Assembly (NCBI GenBank): GCA_944320415.1
Contig: CALUHJ010000004.1
Span: forward strand, 117,102 to 181,101
DNA from: an uncultured Bacteroidales bacterium
GTDB lineage: Bacteria; Bacteroidota; Bacteroidia; Bacteroidales; P3
Direction: 5' to 3'
DNA: 64,000 nucleotides
Shown here: positions 55,197 to 63,944 of the stretch, piece by piece
Layout: every line of letters starts with the position of its first letter
Numbering within the stretch: position 1 is the first letter of the stretch
The notes under the pieces: model-generated
What the model was told of the DNA's origin: nothing
Database searches by the model: none
The model's input: only the letters and a program-made list of their open reading frames with translations
Made by a program: the position numbers and the translations under genes

Positions 55197-55824
55197 ATTT
55201 ATATCCTTCTTCAAATGGAATGCCCTAACAGTGGATTATTGTTTATAGTATTTTTATATACTGTTGTAATCCTTCTTCAAATGGAATGCCCTAACAGTGG
55301 GAAAACTGTTCTTCACATTTGGAGCCAAGTTGTAATCCTTCTTCAAATGGAATGCCCTAACAGTAACAATGGAAAAAGAATTGAAAATGAAAATGTTGTA
55401 ATCCTTCTTCAAATGGAATGCCCTAACAGTGTTGACAGGTATCACAACAATTCAGTTTATGTTGTAATCCTTCTTCAAATGGAATGCCCTAACAGTAATA
55501 TTTGAGTAATCCTGAATTTAACCGCCGTTGTAATCCTTCTTCAAATGGAATGCCCTAACAGTGCAGAACGAGAAGATTAGTACATGAAAATAGTTGTAAT
55601 CCTTCTTCAAATGGAATGCCCTAACAGTAGTCAAGCCGTCGAGGGTGGAGAACAGCGTGTTGTAATCCTTCTTCAAATGGAATGCCCTAACAGTTTTCTG
55701 GTGAAGTTGTCAAGTGTCTTACTGTTGTAATCCTTCTTCAAATGGAATGCCCTAACAGTTGTAGAACACACGCAAACGGAAAGAGCCGGTTGTAATCCTT
55801 CTTCAAATGGAATGCCCTAACAGT
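55197..55824 (-). CRISPR. CRISPR array, 10 repeats of 36 bp and 9 spacers
   Basis: Repeats of 36 bp (plus strand begins GTTGTAATCC and ends CCCTAACAGT) start at 55197, 55263, 55329, 55395, 55461, 55527, 55593, 55659, 55724 and 55789. The first is degenerate, with four mismatches in its first ten bases; the other nine are identical. Spacers are 30 bp, the last two 29 bp. A worn repeat at the left end marks the leader-distal side, so the array is read on the minus strand, the same way as the adjacent cas operon. In that orientation the repeat ends ATTACAAC, a plausible 8-nt crRNA 5' handle for a type III system. Spacers are all different; I see no match to the window. Confidence 0.97.
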
Positions 55825-55984
55825 ACAATTTACACATTGATATGTAATACAATTCAATACACTATCTGTTACAAATAAAAAACGCCTTGTTTACATACTT
55901 ATTGCATGTTTACAGGTTTGTTTTTCCAATCCTGATAATATTTCAAAGAACGACATTACGACAACACGCGCTTATCTCTTCCAA
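55825..55984 (-). other. Putative CRISPR leader
   Basis: 160 bp of AT-rich DNA between the array and the last cas gene, on the side inferred to be leader-proximal. I find no TAnnTTTG box in either orientation, so the array may be transcribed by read-through from the cas operon or from an atypical promoter. Confidence 0.5.
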
Positions 55985-56344
55985 TCAATAGTACCTGAAC
56001 CGCACAAAAGAAAAATATACTTTCTTTTCACTGTCCGACACTATTTCCACATTCCTTTCGCTTGTGGATGCCACAGAGGCTATTCCAAGTTGTTTCAATC
56101 TGAAGACCAAAGCAAACGTAAATGTCATCTCTCCCATAACATGCACGGTCAGTTTGTCACGACCTTGCATTGCAAATATTTCTGCTGCATATCGTTCCGC
56201 CAACAGTTCTATTTCCTTTTCCGTTGCATGAGGGTCTATTTGCGGAAAACTCATATCAACCACCTTTCCAAACAAACTCAAGGCCGTATTCAACTGATGT
56301 TCATCCCACTTGTCTTTGGGATGATTCGACAAATTCAAAAGCAT
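55985..56344 (-). CDS. Small type III CRISPR-associated accessory protein (candidate ring nuclease)
   Basis: A 119-aa soluble protein, last gene of the csm operon, 12 bp after the card1/can2-like gene. It begins MLLNLSNHPKDKW, has PQIDPHATEKEIELLAERY at about 55-75, and a strand-loop-helix VHVMGEMTFTFALVFRLKQLGI at about 80-103 followed by ASTSER. This alternating layout suggests a half-Rossmann (CARF-like) fold. Position next to a cyclic-oligoadenylate effector suggests it degrades or binds the signal, as small Csx-type ring nucleases do. I cannot assign it to Csx3, Csx15, Csx16 or Csx20 with confidence; role is inference. Confidence 0.6.
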   Translation of the reverse strand: MLLNLSNHPKDKWDEHQLNTALSLFGKVVDMSFPQIDPHATEKEIELLAERYAAEIFAMQGRDKLTVHVMGEMTFTFALVFRLKQLGIASVASTSERNVEIVSDSEKKVYFSFVRFRYY

Positions 56345-56356
56345 AGGCCTTTTCGT

Positions 56357-57517
56357 TTAAATTGAGTTCAGCTCTCTTACAAGCTCTCCGTTCATTATCT
56401 TTTCCCTGTCAAAATAACGTATGCCGTACAATTCTTTATTTGTCCGCATCTCATTTTCTACATTATTATTCTTTATCCTGCTTGCATTGACTATTACAAA
56501 GTTGTTAGCCAGACCGAGACGTTTCCTTATCGTTTCTCCCTTGTACACAATACTGCTTACGGGTACTCCGTCCTTACCTCCTATTCCTCCCGTCTTGCAT
56601 TCTATTATGTACATCCTGTTGTCATGCATATAGACAATGTCCAATTCATTCCGTCCTTCTTTCTTACCTTCTATTTGCCTACATATATTCAGACCGCATA
56701 CAACATCATCATTAGCCACACTCTCTTTCACCAAATCATATATGAAATACTCGAACCATCCTCCCGTAATGAACCGCAGTTGTTCTTTGCCTATCTCCTG
56801 AACCGTATCTCCCCATATTTGCCTTACGAACTCTTTCAACCGCTCGCTGTTTTCTCTGATGACCTTCTCTTTATTGTTTTCAAACAAGTCTGCAAAGGTC
56901 ATTTTTTTCCTTTTATCCAAGTTATTTTTTATCGGATTCTGATTTTGGCATTCTCGCAAAAGTCTGACATTTTCAATAAAGGTTTCATCATCCTTGATGA
57001 ACTGTTCAAAAAACTCTTTTGATTTTTCCGCATAATGACAGTCTTTATTTGTCGGATTGCTACATGTAAGGCCGTGCAGTTCTATATATTCCCTGACCTT
57101 AAGCCTGCAATTTATGTCCATTTCATTTCCTGTGTTCAGGTTGAGTATTTTATTGTCCGGAAAAGGTATGTAATACATTTCCACATTCTTTGCACCCGAG
57201 TTGTCGAAAGCCTGTTTGACTGCCATACTCATCAACTTTGTGCCGCCGGTAAGGTTCACCGCATAGCTTTTTTGCGGGTCTATCTCTTTCACTATCTGTT
57301 CGCACATACTCGAAAAGTCTTTTTCGTTTTCAAGTATCATTGTCTTTGTCCTTTCAGCTTCAATTTTGGCAACAGCAACTATGAAATTAATTTTCTCTTT
57401 TATCTTCATATTATTGGAAGTGACAAACAACAGTTCGTCGTCCTCTTCCATCATTTCCTTTATGAACAAATAATTTGGAACGGTCTGTTCCGATACAATA
57501 CTGACTATCGTTTTCAT
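56357..57517 (-). CDS. CARF-PD-(D/E)xK nuclease effector (Card1/Can2 type)
   Basis: A 386-aa single-CARF nuclease of the DUF1887-like group. The N-terminal CARF domain (about 1-150) has the ligand-loop signature VNLTGGTKLMSMAV. A helical linker follows. The C-terminal PD-(D/E)xK domain carries E291/D293 and E306-C-K308 in NELDIVYMHDNRMYIIECK. Characterised Card1/Can2 proteins are dimers that cut single-stranded nucleic acid when cyclic tetra-adenylate binds. The start is ATG 57517, 1-2 bp after the csm5 stop; a TTG nine bases upstream overlaps csm5 and is rejected. This is the only recognised effector; no csm6 is present. Confidence 0.85.
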   Translation of the reverse strand: MKTIVSIVSEQTVPNYLFIKEMMEEDDELLFVTSNNMKIKEKINFIVAVAKIEAERTKTMILENEKDFSSMCEQIVKEIDPQKSYAVNLTGGTKLMSMAVKQAFDNSGAKNVEMYYIPFPDNKILNLNTGNEMDINCRLKVREYIELHGLTCSNPTNKDCHYAEKSKEFFEQFIKDDETFIENVRLLRECQNQNPIKNNLDKRKKMTFADLFENNKEKVIRENSERLKEFVRQIWGDTVQEIGKEQLRFITGGWFEYFIYDLVKESVANDDVVCGLNICRQIEGKKEGRNELDIVYMHDNRMYIIECKTGGIGGKDGVPVSSIVYKGETIRKRLGLANNFVIVNASRIKNNNVENEMRTNKELYGIRYFDREKIMNGELVRELNSI

Positions 57518-57518
57518 A

Positions 57519-58673
57519 TCAATCAATTTTTGTAAGTTTCACAAATCCGAGCAGATTTACCGACTCTCCGCTTTTGTTTATCCGTCTTGATTTCGGAAAA
57601 GGATATTCTCCGTATCTCTTGACATCTTTTTTAAGAACTTCTCTCATATTCGACCTGCTGCATTCTTCATTTATTCCGAGAATAAGGTCTCCCGTTATGG
57701 AGTCATAGCCCGAAGCATGTCCCAAACGTAGAATACATGAGTTGCCTTCCTTGTCACACTGCTTGCATTCGTCAATGAATTCATTTATTTTCTTGATATA
57801 GGCATCCATGCTCTCATCCCACTCCCCGTTGTAGTTGTCCGTCCAATCCTGCCAGAAAGCAATCTCATCATTCAACATCCTTTTGGTATGGGCGTTGATT
57901 ATCCCGAACAGTTTGTCCAAAGAGTTGAATACTGGCATTTTTATCCGTTTACTTGCCTCACTTTGCATATTGTTATATTGCTCTGTCTTTGCCTTTACGT
58001 TTTTGGTGATATTCATCCGCATTCTGAACGTTGACTCCTCTCCGGCCGCTATCACCTCCGCCAACTGTCTCACTTCTTTTTTTATCTGCAACCTTTGATT
58101 GTATCCGCCTACTATATTAAGCGTATCAAGATATATTGCATCCTCACACGCTGATTCGAATATGGCATCCCCGACGACAAGAAACCTCATGAAGTCCTGA
58201 TTGGAAGAGGGTCCGAATATGCTTTTTTCCACATATTTCGCTGATGTTGCATTAGGATATGGGCGTGCAAGCGTACTTGTCAGTGCCGTACGTATCGCGC
58301 CCTTCAAGCTGCTGCCGGGTATATAGGCGTTACCCATTCCGTCGTGTATGGCTTCTTTCATTGTGGTATTGCCTTTCAAGTTGTTGCATGAGGCAGGGTA
58401 GAATATGAATCTTTTTGCATATTCGTCAACAACCGTATCCTTTGGAGCAACACGTTCTATGAATTCTTTCAGATTATCCTCTTTGTTTATGCAGGCCACA
58501 AGCTTTTCAATATTGCTTTCCCCCACAATTTCGACCACCTTGTTTATGTCAATCACCGCCAGATAGCTGTCGCCGGAATCGGAGATATAGACAAAATCCA
58601 TATTGTTTTTCAGATTATTATTCCCGTTGCCTATATGCACGGGACTCAATGTCTTAATCTTTATTGTACTCAT
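57519..58673 (-). CDS. csm5: Type III-A RAMP protein Csm5
   Basis: A 384-aa RAMP subunit that caps the crRNA 3' side of the Csm complex and recruits crRNA-trimming nucleases. It begins KIKTLSPVHIGNGNN, the family N-terminus, and contains the glycine-rich IPGSSLKGAIRTAL at about residues 118-131. It overlaps csm4 by 4 bp (ATGA), so the genes are coupled. Confidence 0.9.
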   Translation of the reverse strand: MSTIKIKTLSPVHIGNGNNNLKNNMDFVYISDSGDSYLAVIDINKVVEIVGESNIEKLVACINKEDNLKEFIERVAPKDTVVDEYAKRFIFYPASCNNLKGNTTMKEAIHDGMGNAYIPGSSLKGAIRTALTSTLARPYPNATSAKYVEKSIFGPSSNQDFMRFLVVGDAIFESACEDAIYLDTLNIVGGYNQRLQIKKEVRQLAEVIAAGEESTFRMRMNITKNVKAKTEQYNNMQSEASKRIKMPVFNSLDKLFGIINAHTKRMLNDEIAFWQDWTDNYNGEWDESMDAYIKKINEFIDECKQCDKEGNSCILRLGHASGYDSITGDLILGINEECSRSNMREVLKKDVKRYGEYPFPKSRRINKSGESVNLLGFVKLTKID

Positions 58674-59674
58674 AACACATTCCTTTTTATCGGTATGAAA
58701 AGAGGCTTACCGCTCCTGTATACCGCGTGCATACGTCCGTTGTTGTACTCGGGTCTCAAATCCTCAACCTTTCCGCATAAAGGTTCGCATGTGGCGAATA
58801 TGCTTGAGGGTTTGAACATGTATATTGACTTTTTGCGCAGATGTCTTAGGTTCTCATGTTCACTGCCGGCCATGAAACCGCCACGCAAAGCTATCTCAAA
58901 CACCGATTCGTCAAGATTCAATTTTTCCATTTCCTCCCTTTGCGGCAAATACATGGATAGCAATATCTGTGCATTGCCGTCTTCAGCCGCATTGATATCC
59001 ACCGTATCCCTTTCCACTTCGAACTGTCCTCCGCCTATGCTCTTTCCGCTTCCTATTCCTTCCTGCCCCAACAGCTCAAACAGCTCAAACAGCTCATCAA
59101 ACAAATCACCCTCGGCATCGGTTATGACATACAGACTGGAATCATTTGAAAAGAACCGCCTTTCAAAGAAAAAAGGCGTATTGTCCTCTGCCTCATTTTT
59201 TGCAACGCTAACCCTTTGTACCACCTCGGAGCGGAAACATTCCCTTTGTTCTCCGGTTTGCGAAAAAAGGAACTCTCCATTTATCTGTCTGATGTCCACA
59301 ACCGGTCTCATTCCTTGTATGATATCATTCCACAATCCGATATGCAAGAATTTCAATTTCTTCAGTCTCTTTCTGTAATTGACCTCTTCCATTCTTTTCG
59401 TTCCCTCATATACATCCACATCCATTCGTCCCAAAGGCTTTGGCAAAAACAAGTCCCCGCCTCTAAAAGGATAAGCCGATGAAAGTGCAAAGGAAGACAG
59501 GAATTCTTTCACATCATCATCCTTTCCCTTGAATATCACCCTGATTGCAGCCAAGGCCGAGGACAATACATCCGAATGCAAAATGGTCTCAGCAAAATCA
59601 TAATCCTTATCCTTTCCCACGCTGATATGAACAGGTGTGATATTCTTCAACTTGATTATATTATACCTTTTCAT
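58670..59674 (-). CDS. csm4: Type III-A RAMP protein Csm4
   Basis: A 334-aa RAMP subunit that binds the crRNA 5' handle and docks Cas10. It begins NIIKLKNITPVHISVG and has SSAYPFRGGDLFLPKPLGRM at about 65-85 and IGSGKSIGGGQFEV near 200, both typical of Csm4. It overlaps csm3 by 14 bp and csm5 by 4 bp. Confidence 0.9.
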   Translation of the reverse strand: MKRYNIIKLKNITPVHISVGKDKDYDFAETILHSDVLSSALAAIRVIFKGKDDDVKEFLSSFALSSAYPFRGGDLFLPKPLGRMDVDVYEGTKRMEEVNYRKRLKKLKFLHIGLWNDIIQGMRPVVDIRQINGEFLFSQTGEQRECFRSEVVQRVSVAKNEAEDNTPFFFERRFFSNDSSLYVITDAEGDLFDELFELFELLGQEGIGSGKSIGGGQFEVERDTVDINAAEDGNAQILLSMYLPQREEMEKLNLDESVFEIALRGGFMAGSEHENLRHLRKKSIYMFKPSSIFATCEPLCGKVEDLRPEYNNGRMHAVYRSGKPLFIPIKRNVL

Positions 59675-60308
59675 TCTGTTGCTTTTCTTTCAAGTCAATC
59701 TTCACATGTCCGTAACCTCTCGAACCGTTTCCGCCCAGATAATCATCGTTCAACAGTTCAATGGCCTCACGCAACGTATCCCTCAAACACTGCTCATCGT
59801 CTTTGTCAAATACATTCAATACCATGTTCAATTCAAAGCTAGCCCCTGCCGGAACCCTCTCTATTGTCCTCGGGTTTGCCTTGGCCGTAATCCTGTCTAT
59901 TGATGTCTCCGTTTTGGCTTCGGTATACAACATATCGGTATGTGACCAATCCACATTCTCGTCTTCCACCAACAATCTTGAATCCCTCACAATTATGCGG
60001 GAAGGACGTTTATCGGAGTCATTCTCTCCTGCCGTACCAAACAACTGCCCTGCCCTGGTTTTCTGGTCATTGGTCGCATGGGCACCCTTTGCCGTCACAT
60101 TCACCGTACCGTCTTTCCATTCTATCAATGCCCTCATCTTCCCCTTGAGACTGCTTCCCGGGATGTAAGGTATCTGATTCAAAGGATTGCGCACCACCAG
60201 ACTGTCCGGGCCTCCTATACCCAATTCCGTATTTGAACCTCCTATGTGAAGTCCTGTCAATACTTCTATTCTGCCTTCGAATATTATTTTCTTTATCAAT
60301 CTTGCCAT
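59661..60308 (-). CDS. csm3: Type III-A RAMP protein Csm3, target-RNA nuclease
   Basis: A 215-aa RAMP forming the backbone of the complex and cutting target RNA at 6-nt intervals. The family start GRIEVLTGLHIGG is followed by GIGGPDSLVVRN, where D35 aligns with the catalytic aspartate of known Csm3, so target RNA cleavage should be intact. IPGSSLKGKMRAL follows at about 50-62. Confidence 0.95.
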   Translation of the reverse strand: MARLIKKIIFEGRIEVLTGLHIGGSNTELGIGGPDSLVVRNPLNQIPYIPGSSLKGKMRALIEWKDGTVNVTAKGAHATNDQKTRAGQLFGTAGENDSDKRPSRIIVRDSRLLVEDENVDWSHTDMLYTEAKTETSIDRITAKANPRTIERVPAGASFELNMVLNVFDKDDEQCLRDTLREAIELLNDDYLGGNGSRGYGHVKIDLKEKQQNEKV

Positions 60309-60325
60309 GACTTTTCCTCCTTATG

Positions 60326-60793
60326 TTAGTTGTTATTATCTTTATTGTATGATCTGTGATAGGCTAATATCGCCTCCATGAAATTGCAGAAATTATCATA
60401 CATGCCAGGACTGTTGACATCAACGCATGCATGCGCCAGACTGACAATTTCAACAAAAAGAAATACTGCACCGTTATCTTTATTTCTTCCCTTGACGTAA
60501 GCCAACTTTGGACGGAGCATATGAAAAGCTGTCCATTCCTTGTCTACACCCTTAACCTGTATCCTTTTTATTTCTCCATATATGTTTCTGAACTGCGAGG
60601 TTGAAAGATTTTTTTTGTAGTCAGTTTTATTATCTCCGACTAAAAATTTGCCGAGGTCTTCCGTAAATTCAATCATTTCCTTATCGCATCCTTTCCTTAT
60701 CCAATCCTCCTTAAACCTGTTCTTGTACTCATTGAGTTTTTCCTTATAAGGGTTTGGGTTCTGATTGGCGTTTGTTTTTCCTTTATAATCCAT
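60326..60793 (-). CDS. csm2: Type III-A small subunit Csm2
   Basis: A 155-aa mostly helical subunit forming the minor filament of the Csm complex. The STSQFRNIYGEIKRI segment at about 70-84 and LRPKLAYVKGR at about 97-107 are the Csm2 signatures. From ATG 60793 (MDYKGKTN) the length fits the family; an upstream frame to 60871 would overlap the cas10 stop. Gap to cas10 is 23 bp, to csm3 17 bp. Confidence 0.92.
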   Translation of the reverse strand: MDYKGKTNANQNPNPYKEKLNEYKNRFKEDWIRKGCDKEMIEFTEDLGKFLVGDNKTDYKKNLSTSQFRNIYGEIKRIQVKGVDKEWTAFHMLRPKLAYVKGRNKDNGAVFLFVEIVSLAHACVDVNSPGMYDNFCNFMEAILAYHRSYNKDNNN

Positions 60794-60816
60794 ATCCGAT
60801 ATGTTTGATGTTATTA

Positions 60817-63141
60817 TTATTCCTTGTTTGCCCTTGTTTCCAATTTTGCCCACCGTGCAGCAAATGCCCACAGTTCCAGCTTGTCATAATCCGTCTCTAT
60901 ACAACTGCCGTTCAACGTATTTATCTTGCACGTAGTCTCTTTTATACAGTTGTCTATCATGGTTTTTACATACTTGTCTTTTACGCTCTCCTTAAACCTG
61001 CTCAAGTCATAGGTAATCATCCAGAATGTCTTGATATTGGTTTTTGAAGACCTGAATCTGAAATTGCCGTAATGCGAAATAAGTTTCGTACAAAAAGAAT
61101 CATTCAGTTTGTTTTCATTCATAAAGCGCACAATGCTGTTTTTCAAATCTCTCACTTGTTCATATTCCTTTTGCCAGTTGAACGCATGTTTCATGAACGA
61201 AATACTGTTCTTTTCGATTCCCTTGCAGATATGCTTCTTGGCATTATCCTCTTCTTCCGCCGCTTTTTCAGCTCCTTTCATTATAGGGAATTTCTGTTGT
61301 ATGATTGAAATGCCGACAGATAGTCCAAAGTGAGGATTCTCACAGAAATATTTCTTGAAATCCCCGTATATCTTTTCACTGATATCTATTGTACTTTCCC
61401 ATGACCCTACCATGAATACATCATCTCCGCCACTGTATATTATTTGCAGTCTTTCGGCATTTACATTTTCTTTCCATATAGTATTCAGGTATCCGCTGAA
61501 GAAATAATCGAAACAACGGGACAAGGTTGCATAGGCAGACAAGCGATTTTTTCTGTTGCGCAATCCCTGTTGGAATATAGCACCTAAATTATCCACATCC
61601 ATTCTCAACACTCCAAGACGTTTGAAATTGTCATTGTCGCACATCTGTTCAAAAGTATTTATGCTACGCCCCAACATTTCATTGCCACCATAAAATTCCA
61701 TCGAATATATTGCATTGCCGTTATTTAGTCCGAAAGACGTAAAAGGCGTTTCATTAAACCTTACGACATAAAATATGGAATCGGCATTCAGAGTTTTTTT
61801 ACAAGTTTCTTTTTTTTCAAGGAAGTAATAATACAATCCGAGATTCAAAGGCTGTATGCAATATGAATTTATTTCCGGCAGTTCTCTGGTGCTGACAAGC
61901 ATTGCATCGGTTGACCTCAAATGTTCCCCCAATTCTATCTGTTGTTTGGTGATAAGTTTCAACGGACTCAAGTCTCCATATTGATAACAAGGCTCCTTCT
62001 TATTGAATGCCTCTCCCGTTATCCTGTCCACATTATTGTAATCCTTGTCAAGCGGCATGAAAAAATCATCATATCCGGTCTGTATTGCATGCTTGAATTT
62101 TCTTTGTTTCTGCTTGTCCCGTTTTTCAAACAATTCAAGCCATATATCGTCACTCTCCCTGAATGAACATTCAATATAATCTATTGCCACATACAAAACG
62201 GTATTGTGAAAGTCGAACAATTTGCGTTCTATTTCCCTTACACATTGATTTATTGTTTCCTTTGCCTTTTGGGTATTGGGAACCACCATATAGAAACTGC
62301 CTCCGGAATTGTATATTATATTCGCTCTGTACAGTTCAAGTTCTTTCAACAGATATCTTACTATCGCATCTGATATAAGACGCAGATAAAACGAACGACC
62401 CTTCAGATTCTTGCTCGCAGTAGAAGAGACAATCTGATATATATATGGTTGTATGCCGCTGAAGTCGGCTCCAACAAGAAGGTATGCACATGTTTCGGAA
62501 TCAAATTGACTGTTTTCCAAACTATACATATAAAGGGCAGTTGCCAAAGCAATGGACATTTTACAGGAATCATAAAGGCTTACATAATTTTCAGACTCTC
62601 CGAAAGAAGGAATACATATAGCGTATTCGTAAAACAGATTCAGCATATTTTCATTCAACACCTCACATGTAGAAGCCTGTATATTTGAAAAGTCTTTTTC
62701 AAAATCGTTCCACAAAGAAAGGAAATCAGCCCTGTTTTCAGGCTTTTGTTTTGGAAAGCAAGCATCATTCAAACTTAAACGATGAATAGGAACATACCAT
62801 TTGTCATCTTTATTTCCTTCCGTTCCTATATCGCTTGCAATATGCGTCATATATTCATTTCTCAATCTTTCTACATTGGCATCCTCCAAAGCCAGATCGT
62901 AAGCATACGAAAGTATCTTGCCCGAAAAATCATCTGTTGGCAAACCTATTGCCATTTTCATAATTTCTTCTAACTGTTCTTCTTCAATTATCGAAAAACA
63001 GACTTTGTTCCTTTCGACAAACTGTCTGACATGATGTTCCAAAGTTTTTTCAGTTTCTTTACTTGCCAATTGGGAAAAGGCCCCCACATTTCTCAATAAT
63101 ATTGCAAGATATATCTTTTCCTTTGCACTAACGTTCCTCAT
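60817..63141 (-). CDS. cas10: Type III-A Cas10 (Csm1) with intact cyclase and degenerate HD motif
   Basis: A 774-aa Cas10. In the N-terminus the usual LLHDIGKF position reads LLRNVGAF (R17-N18), so the HD DNase site is lost. The first palm region shows GADFSGIQPYIYQI and ASKNLKGRSFYLRL. The second palm keeps YSGGDDVFMVGS with GGDD at about 571-574, the site that makes cyclic oligoadenylate. The four-cysteine zinc ribbon normally between the palms is not visible; only one cysteine (KKEPCYQYGDL) is in that area. It overlaps cas6 by 14 bp. DNA cutting by Cas10 is therefore unlikely; signalling is expected. Confidence 0.93.
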   Translation of the reverse strand: MRNVSAKEKIYLAILLRNVGAFSQLASKETEKTLEHHVRQFVERNKVCFSIIEEEQLEEIMKMAIGLPTDDFSGKILSYAYDLALEDANVERLRNEYMTHIASDIGTEGNKDDKWYVPIHRLSLNDACFPKQKPENRADFLSLWNDFEKDFSNIQASTCEVLNENMLNLFYEYAICIPSFGESENYVSLYDSCKMSIALATALYMYSLENSQFDSETCAYLLVGADFSGIQPYIYQIVSSTASKNLKGRSFYLRLISDAIVRYLLKELELYRANIIYNSGGSFYMVVPNTQKAKETINQCVREIERKLFDFHNTVLYVAIDYIECSFRESDDIWLELFEKRDKQKQRKFKHAIQTGYDDFFMPLDKDYNNVDRITGEAFNKKEPCYQYGDLSPLKLITKQQIELGEHLRSTDAMLVSTRELPEINSYCIQPLNLGLYYYFLEKKETCKKTLNADSIFYVVRFNETPFTSFGLNNGNAIYSMEFYGGNEMLGRSINTFEQMCDNDNFKRLGVLRMDVDNLGAIFQQGLRNRKNRLSAYATLSRCFDYFFSGYLNTIWKENVNAERLQIIYSGGDDVFMVGSWESTIDISEKIYGDFKKYFCENPHFGLSVGISIIQQKFPIMKGAEKAAEEEDNAKKHICKGIEKNSISFMKHAFNWQKEYEQVRDLKNSIVRFMNENKLNDSFCTKLISHYGNFRFRSSKTNIKTFWMITYDLSRFKESVKDKYVKTMIDNCIKETTCKINTLNGSCIETDYDKLELWAFAARWAKLETRANKE

Positions 63142-63832
63142 TTTGTTCCTTGTTTTTATTGTTATATGTCCGTTTTATCATTCCAAAACCTATACTTGTC
63201 CCTTTACCCAATCCTATAAAATCCGGCAGAGAGATATTTGTTTTAAACTTGCAGTCAAAAGAGGTTAGATATACTCCTTTGTATTTCCTTTGTTTTGGTT
63301 CGCTTAATTCCAAAATGGAGCATTCTATTGTCTTTTCCACCTTAAAGTCTATACCTGAACAAAAAGAAAGAATATTTGAAACAAGTATTCGTTCCAACAT
63401 TTCACATTTGTCCTTCAAACTCTCTTTCTGTCTGAATATCTCATAGTTTTTTTCATTCAACGCAAGCCATTTTCTTATATGATATACAAAAGGTGTATTC
63501 CATACTTGAACAGTATACTTTGAAGCATTCATACTGTTTATTTCCATCTTTTCATTCATACCTTCCCTATATAAGAATAAATTGTCTTTAACCAGAAGAG
63601 TGCTTATCAAGTCAACACCTTGTTCTATACATACAATTGCTGCACAACGATTGATTCTTTTATACTGTATCATAGAATAGGAGTATCTATATGTAGTCTC
63701 CGTTAAATGATTATGAAACAACACATCACAATTATTGTCAAATGATTTCAAAACGGAACTTCTAAAGATATCCGTTTCATCAGCCTCTATCTTGTTATCA
63801 AAACGTATTACAATTATTCGTATTTGTTTCAT
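63128..63832 (-). CDS. cas6: Cas6-type CRISPR repeat endonuclease
   Basis: A 234-aa RAMP-fold protein, first gene of the csm operon. The C-terminal glycine-rich loop GLGKGTSIGFGMIK (about 207-220) is the Cas6 hallmark that contacts repeat RNA, and LPDFIGLGKG fits the usual lead-in. Candidate catalytic histidines are H40 and H42. It would cut pre-crRNA within the repeat, leaving the 8-nt handle. Sequence divergence makes the exact Cas6 subgroup uncertain. Confidence 0.8.
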   Translation of the reverse strand: MKQIRIIVIRFDNKIEADETDIFRSSVLKSFDNNCDVLFHNHLTETTYRYSYSMIQYKRINRCAAIVCIEQGVDLISTLLVKDNLFLYREGMNEKMEINSMNASKYTVQVWNTPFVYHIRKWLALNEKNYEIFRQKESLKDKCEMLERILVSNILSFCSGIDFKVEKTIECSILELSEPKQRKYKGVYLTSFDCKFKTNISLPDFIGLGKGTSIGFGMIKRTYNNKNKEQNEER

Positions 63833-63854
63833 TAGTCTTTATAATTAGTTCATG

Positions 63855-63862
63855 CAAATATA
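63855..63862 (-). promoter_or_regulatory. -7 box for the cas6-cas10-csm operon
   Basis: Minus strand reads TATATTTG, matching TAnnTTTG, 22 bp before the cas6 ATG at 63832. Confidence 0.65.
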
Positions 63863-63878
63863 GTAATATTTTTAAAAC

Positions 63879-63894
63879 AAGAAGACATCTTCTT
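63879..63894. promoter_or_regulatory. Inverted repeat between divergent promoters (candidate operator)
   Basis: AAGAAGA-CA-TCTTCTT, 7-bp arms with a 2-nt spacer, ends 16 bp from the cas -7 box, in the region expected for the -33 contact, and about 42 bp from the opposing -7 box. Position suggests a dimeric repressor or activator site; no protein is known for it. Confidence 0.4.
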
Positions 63895-63936
63895 TTGAAA
63901 TCATCTTTAACAAAAGAGACTCAAAAAATTCTAATA

Positions 63937-63944
63937 TACCTTTG
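63937..63944 (+). promoter_or_regulatory. -7 box for the gene starting at 63959
   Basis: TACCTTTG matches TAnnTTTG, 14 bp before ATG 63959. Confidence 0.55.

Noticed and set aside
55215..55505. Open frames on both strands across the CRISPR repeats (up to 96 aa)
   Set aside because: They are made of the translated 36-bp repeats and unrelated spacers.
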